Position numbers and translations under genes: made by a program. This document shows, piece after piece, positions 62,071 through 64,000 of a DNA stretch of 64,000 nucleotides (the stretch's first letter is position 1; every line of letters begins with the position of its first letter). The notes below the pieces were generated by a model, which saw nothing but the letters and a program-made list of their open reading frames with translations, did no database searches and had not been told where the DNA came from. This stretch comes from Paraburkholderia tagetis (GTDB lineage Bacteria; Pseudomonadota; Gammaproteobacteria; Burkholderiales; Burkholderiaceae): positions 62,001 through 126,000 of the forward strand of contig NZ_JAKLJA010000001.1 of assembly GCF_022213065.1 (NCBI RefSeq). Reading direction: 5' to 3'.

Positions 62071-62812
62071 GACTTGTTCCCCTGATGGTGTCGGCGCGCG
62101 AGGCAAGGCCAGCGCGGCCAGTTGGATGAACTACGGCAATTGACGTCTTTGCGCTGCGAATGGATTCGAGCTCTCGTTGAAACTGTGGAGCAGTCTAGAC
62201 CACGCAAATTGGCCTGCGCAAGCGAGAACGGTGCGGTGAGTCCGGAGAGATTCCGGGGCGCGGGAGCGAGCTTCGGGAAAATTGCCTTGGTCGGCTGGAA
62301 ATCGCCTGAGTTATGGGAAGTTATCGGCGGAAGGCGAGAAAAAATGGATCGGTAGGTATTTGCCCTGGCTCGAATCCCATGGGCGTGATGTCGGGTATCC
62401 CCCGATGGGGATGGTTCCAATATGTATAGTCAACTGAGCGTTGTTACGGCTGCACCGCGCATTGTGGGAGATCGAAGCAGTGCTGGAAATGCAGGGATTA
62501 ATGCAGTCGCACTATTGCAGGCGCATTCGCGAAAGAGATGAGGCCGGCGATTGACCTTTCGCGAAACGCTTGTTCATCCATGGGCAGGATAATTGCCATG
62601 AATTATGATATCGGTGACACATCACCGTAACGGACCTATAAGCCGTTGCGGAAAAAAGATAAAGACAAAGCCGCTATTTATGCCGCCGCGGGGCCCGGTA
62701 TTGCCATAAGGGATAGTGCCCATCGCTCGCGTATCGGATGCTGATGCAAACTACCTTTAATCCTCCTCTTCAAGCCGTTCGTATACAACCCAGAAATATG
62801 TTTGGAGGACTT
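62071..62812. other. 742-bp divergent intergenic region
   Basis: No gene seen on either strand. A perfect inverted repeat CGGTGA-CACA-TCACCG lies at 62612-62627, about 190 bases before phaB, and may be an operator. Promoters for the binding protein and phaB must lie here but no consensus pair is convincing. Confidence 0.5.
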
Positions 62813-63553
62813 ATGGCACAGCGCATTGCCTATGTAACTGGCGGAATGGGTGGCATTGGAACCGCAATCTGCCAGCGGCTGCACAGTGATGGCTTTACAG
62901 TCGTCGCCGGTTGCGGCCCGAACTCACCTCGCCGCGCAAAGTGGATCGAAGATCAAAAGGCACTGGGTTTCAATTTTGTTGCTTCCGAGGGTAATGTCGC
63001 CGATTGGGAGTCGACAGCGAAGGCTTTCGAAAAAGTAAAGTCGGAAGTCGGCGAAGTTGACGTGCTAGTCAACAACGCTGGCATTACCCGGGATGTCGTA
63101 TTTCGCAAGATGACGCGCGAAGAGTGGGATGCCGTGATCGATACCAATCTCACCAGTCTCTTCAATGTGACAAAGCAGGTGATTGACGGCATGGTCAATC
63201 GCGGCTGGGGGCGCATCATCAATATCTCGTCGGTCAACGGCCAGAAAGGCCAGTTTGGTCAGACGAATTATTCGACCGCCAAAGCCGGTATTCACGGCTT
63301 CACGATGGCGTTGGCCCAGGAAGTTGCCACGAAGGGCGTCACGGTCAATACCGTTTCGCCTGGGTACATTGGGACGGACATGGTGCGCGCGGTGAAGCCC
63401 GAGGTGCTGGAAAAAATCGTGGCCAGTATTCCGGTGCGGCGTTTAGGCGAGCCGCATGAAATCGCCTCCATATGCGCGTGGCTCGCTTCGGCCGAAGCGG
63501 GATTTTCGACCGGCGCCGACTTTTCGCTTAACGGCGGACTTCACATGAGCTGA
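62813..63553 (+). CDS. phaB: acetoacetyl-CoA reductase
   Basis: 246 aa from ATG 62813, preceded by TTGGAGGAC. NADPH-dependent reduction of acetoacetyl-CoA to (R)-3-hydroxybutyryl-CoA for polyhydroxybutyrate. The sequence follows the Cupriavidus PhaB protein almost segment by segment: YVTGGMGGIGTAICQRL, VAGCGPNSPRR, GNVADWESTAKAFEKVKSE, NNAGITRDVVFRKMTR, the Ser-Tyr-Lys triad in ISSVNGQKGQFGQTNYSTAKAG, and the end GADFSLNGGLHMS. No phaC or phaA is adjacent, so it is a stand-alone copy. Confidence 0.96.
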   Translation: MAQRIAYVTGGMGGIGTAICQRLHSDGFTVVAGCGPNSPRRAKWIEDQKALGFNFVASEGNVADWESTAKAFEKVKSEVGEVDVLVNNAGITRDVVFRKMTREEWDAVIDTNLTSLFNVTKQVIDGMVNRGWGRIINISSVNGQKGQFGQTNYSTAKAGIHGFTMALAQEVATKGVTVNTVSPGYIGTDMVRAVKPEVLEKIVASIPVRRLGEPHEIASICAWLASAEAGFSTGADFSLNGGLHMS

Positions 63554-63621
63554 GCCCCTGGGCTCGTATGCGGTTGAAGTGTTTCTTGCGGCGCAAGTCA
63601 TTGCGCAATGACGGTCACCTG

Positions 63622-63658
63622 ATCCCTGCCTGGCGAATCACGCCACGCAGGGATTTTT
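63622..63658 (+). terminator. intrinsic terminator after phaB
   Basis: ATCCCTGC-CTGGCG pairs with CGCCAC-GCAGGGAT (one mismatch) around AATCA, followed by TTTTT. A textbook Rho-independent terminator 69 bases past the phaB stop. Confidence 0.85.
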
Positions 63659-63723
63659 CATTTCACGCGTGTTCAGGCGGGCCGATTGATCTATATGCTC
63701 GATACTTTTCGGGAGCGACCGCG

Positions 63724-64000
63724 ATGATCTTGGTGAACCAGCAAAGACTCTGGGATTCGCTGATGGAGATGGCGACGATAGGGGCGACCGCGCACGGCGG
63801 CAGTTGCCGGCTTGCGTTGACCGACGAGGACGTGCAGGGCCGGCGCCTATTCATTCGCTGGTGCGAGGAAGCCGGCTGCGAAATCCGCATCGATCCGATC
63901 GGCAACGTATTCGCGCGCCGGCCAGGCACGCAGCCCGATGCGCCAGCCGTGATGTGCGGCAGTCACCTGGACACGCAGCCGCTCGGTGGCCGCTTCGACG
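63724..64000 (+). CDS. Zn-dependent hydrolase, M20 hydantoinase/carbamoylase family, 3' partial
   Basis: The first 92 codons are visible and the gene runs off the window. Opening MILVNQQRLWDSLMEMATIGATAHGG, DVQGRRLFIRWCEEAG, DPIGNVFARRPG and then CGSHLDTQPLGGRFD with the first zinc-binding His and Asp, typical of N-carbamoyl-L-amino-acid hydrolase, allantoate amidohydrolase and beta-ureidopropionase. The start has GGGAG upstream. Its presence with the desuccinylase-family gene fits release of amino acids from N-substituted precursors. Confidence 0.9.
   Translation, partial: MILVNQQRLWDSLMEMATIGATAHGGSCRLALTDEDVQGRRLFIRWCEEAGCEIRIDPIGNVFARRPGTQPDAPAVMCGSHLDTQPLGGRFD

Noticed and set aside
1-64000. 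CRISPR arrays, tRNA, rRNA or prophage genes
   Set aside because: I looked for regular spaced repeats, tRNA-like cloverleaf ends, integrases and phage structural genes and saw none.

Overview
The window reads as a chromosome or megaplasmid segment of a Burkholderiaceae bacterium, most likely Paraburkholderia, Caballeronia or Burkholderia. This is inferred from the high GC and strong GC3 bias, six Gram-negative porins of the Burkholderia Porin_4 type (signal peptide followed by AQSSVTLYG), a DUF4148 protein, a PhaB nearly identical in style to the Cupriavidus/Burkholderia enzyme, and many LysR and IclR regulators. I see no rRNA, tRNA, CRISPR array or transposase.

Layout. 1-5886: a hydrophobic amino-acid type (HAAT) ABC importer with two tandem paralogous binding proteins (the first cut by the window edge), two permeases and two ATPases. 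6157-11628: a PaiB-like flavin-binding regulator and the sbcD-sbcC nuclease operon. 11929-14135: an IclR regulator and a convergent porin. 14586-28105: a 13-gene, same-strand catabolic cluster. It holds a Rieske ferredoxin, a recombinase-like HTH mini-protein, a Rieske oxygenase alpha subunit, two SDRs, a cupin, an alpha/beta hydrolase, a second IclR, a ThDP enzyme, an aspartate-dehydrogenase-like protein, an aldehyde dehydrogenase, a VOC protein, a ferredoxin reductase and an AAHS-type MFS importer. Most junctions overlap or are very short, and a clean IclR-type palindrome sits at the promoter. Together the genes look like import, ring oxygenation, C-C cleavage and aldehyde oxidation of an aromatic compound whose identity I cannot name.

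28345-38803: accessory metabolism. It includes a LuxR-type regulator, hydrolases, a large lipoprotein, an Old Yellow Enzyme, a pair of inverted extragenic repeats (33715-34310), dkgB, and an MFS/LLM-flavin/MoaF-like operon divergent from a LysR gene.

38807-52624: the least ordinary part. Two small exported peptides share the C-terminal signature CxGPxxFCxxxFG[N/S] and flank a GspG-like protein. Next to them lie paralogous LysR regulators and five porins within about 11 kb. There is also an orphan DUF1656 protein and a coupled pair of small unknown paralogues.

52920-64000: a Tat-exported PhoD-type phosphatase, an aspartoacylase/desuccinylase-family enzyme, three HisJ-type binding proteins without permeases, RpiR and HutC-type regulators, a PhyH dioxygenase, an orphan phaB and the start of an M20 amidohydrolase. 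Two of the binding-protein genes carry the same promoter block (57086-57104 and 59492-59510). This suggests that nitrogen- or carbon-source uptake is controlled by the neighbouring regulators.
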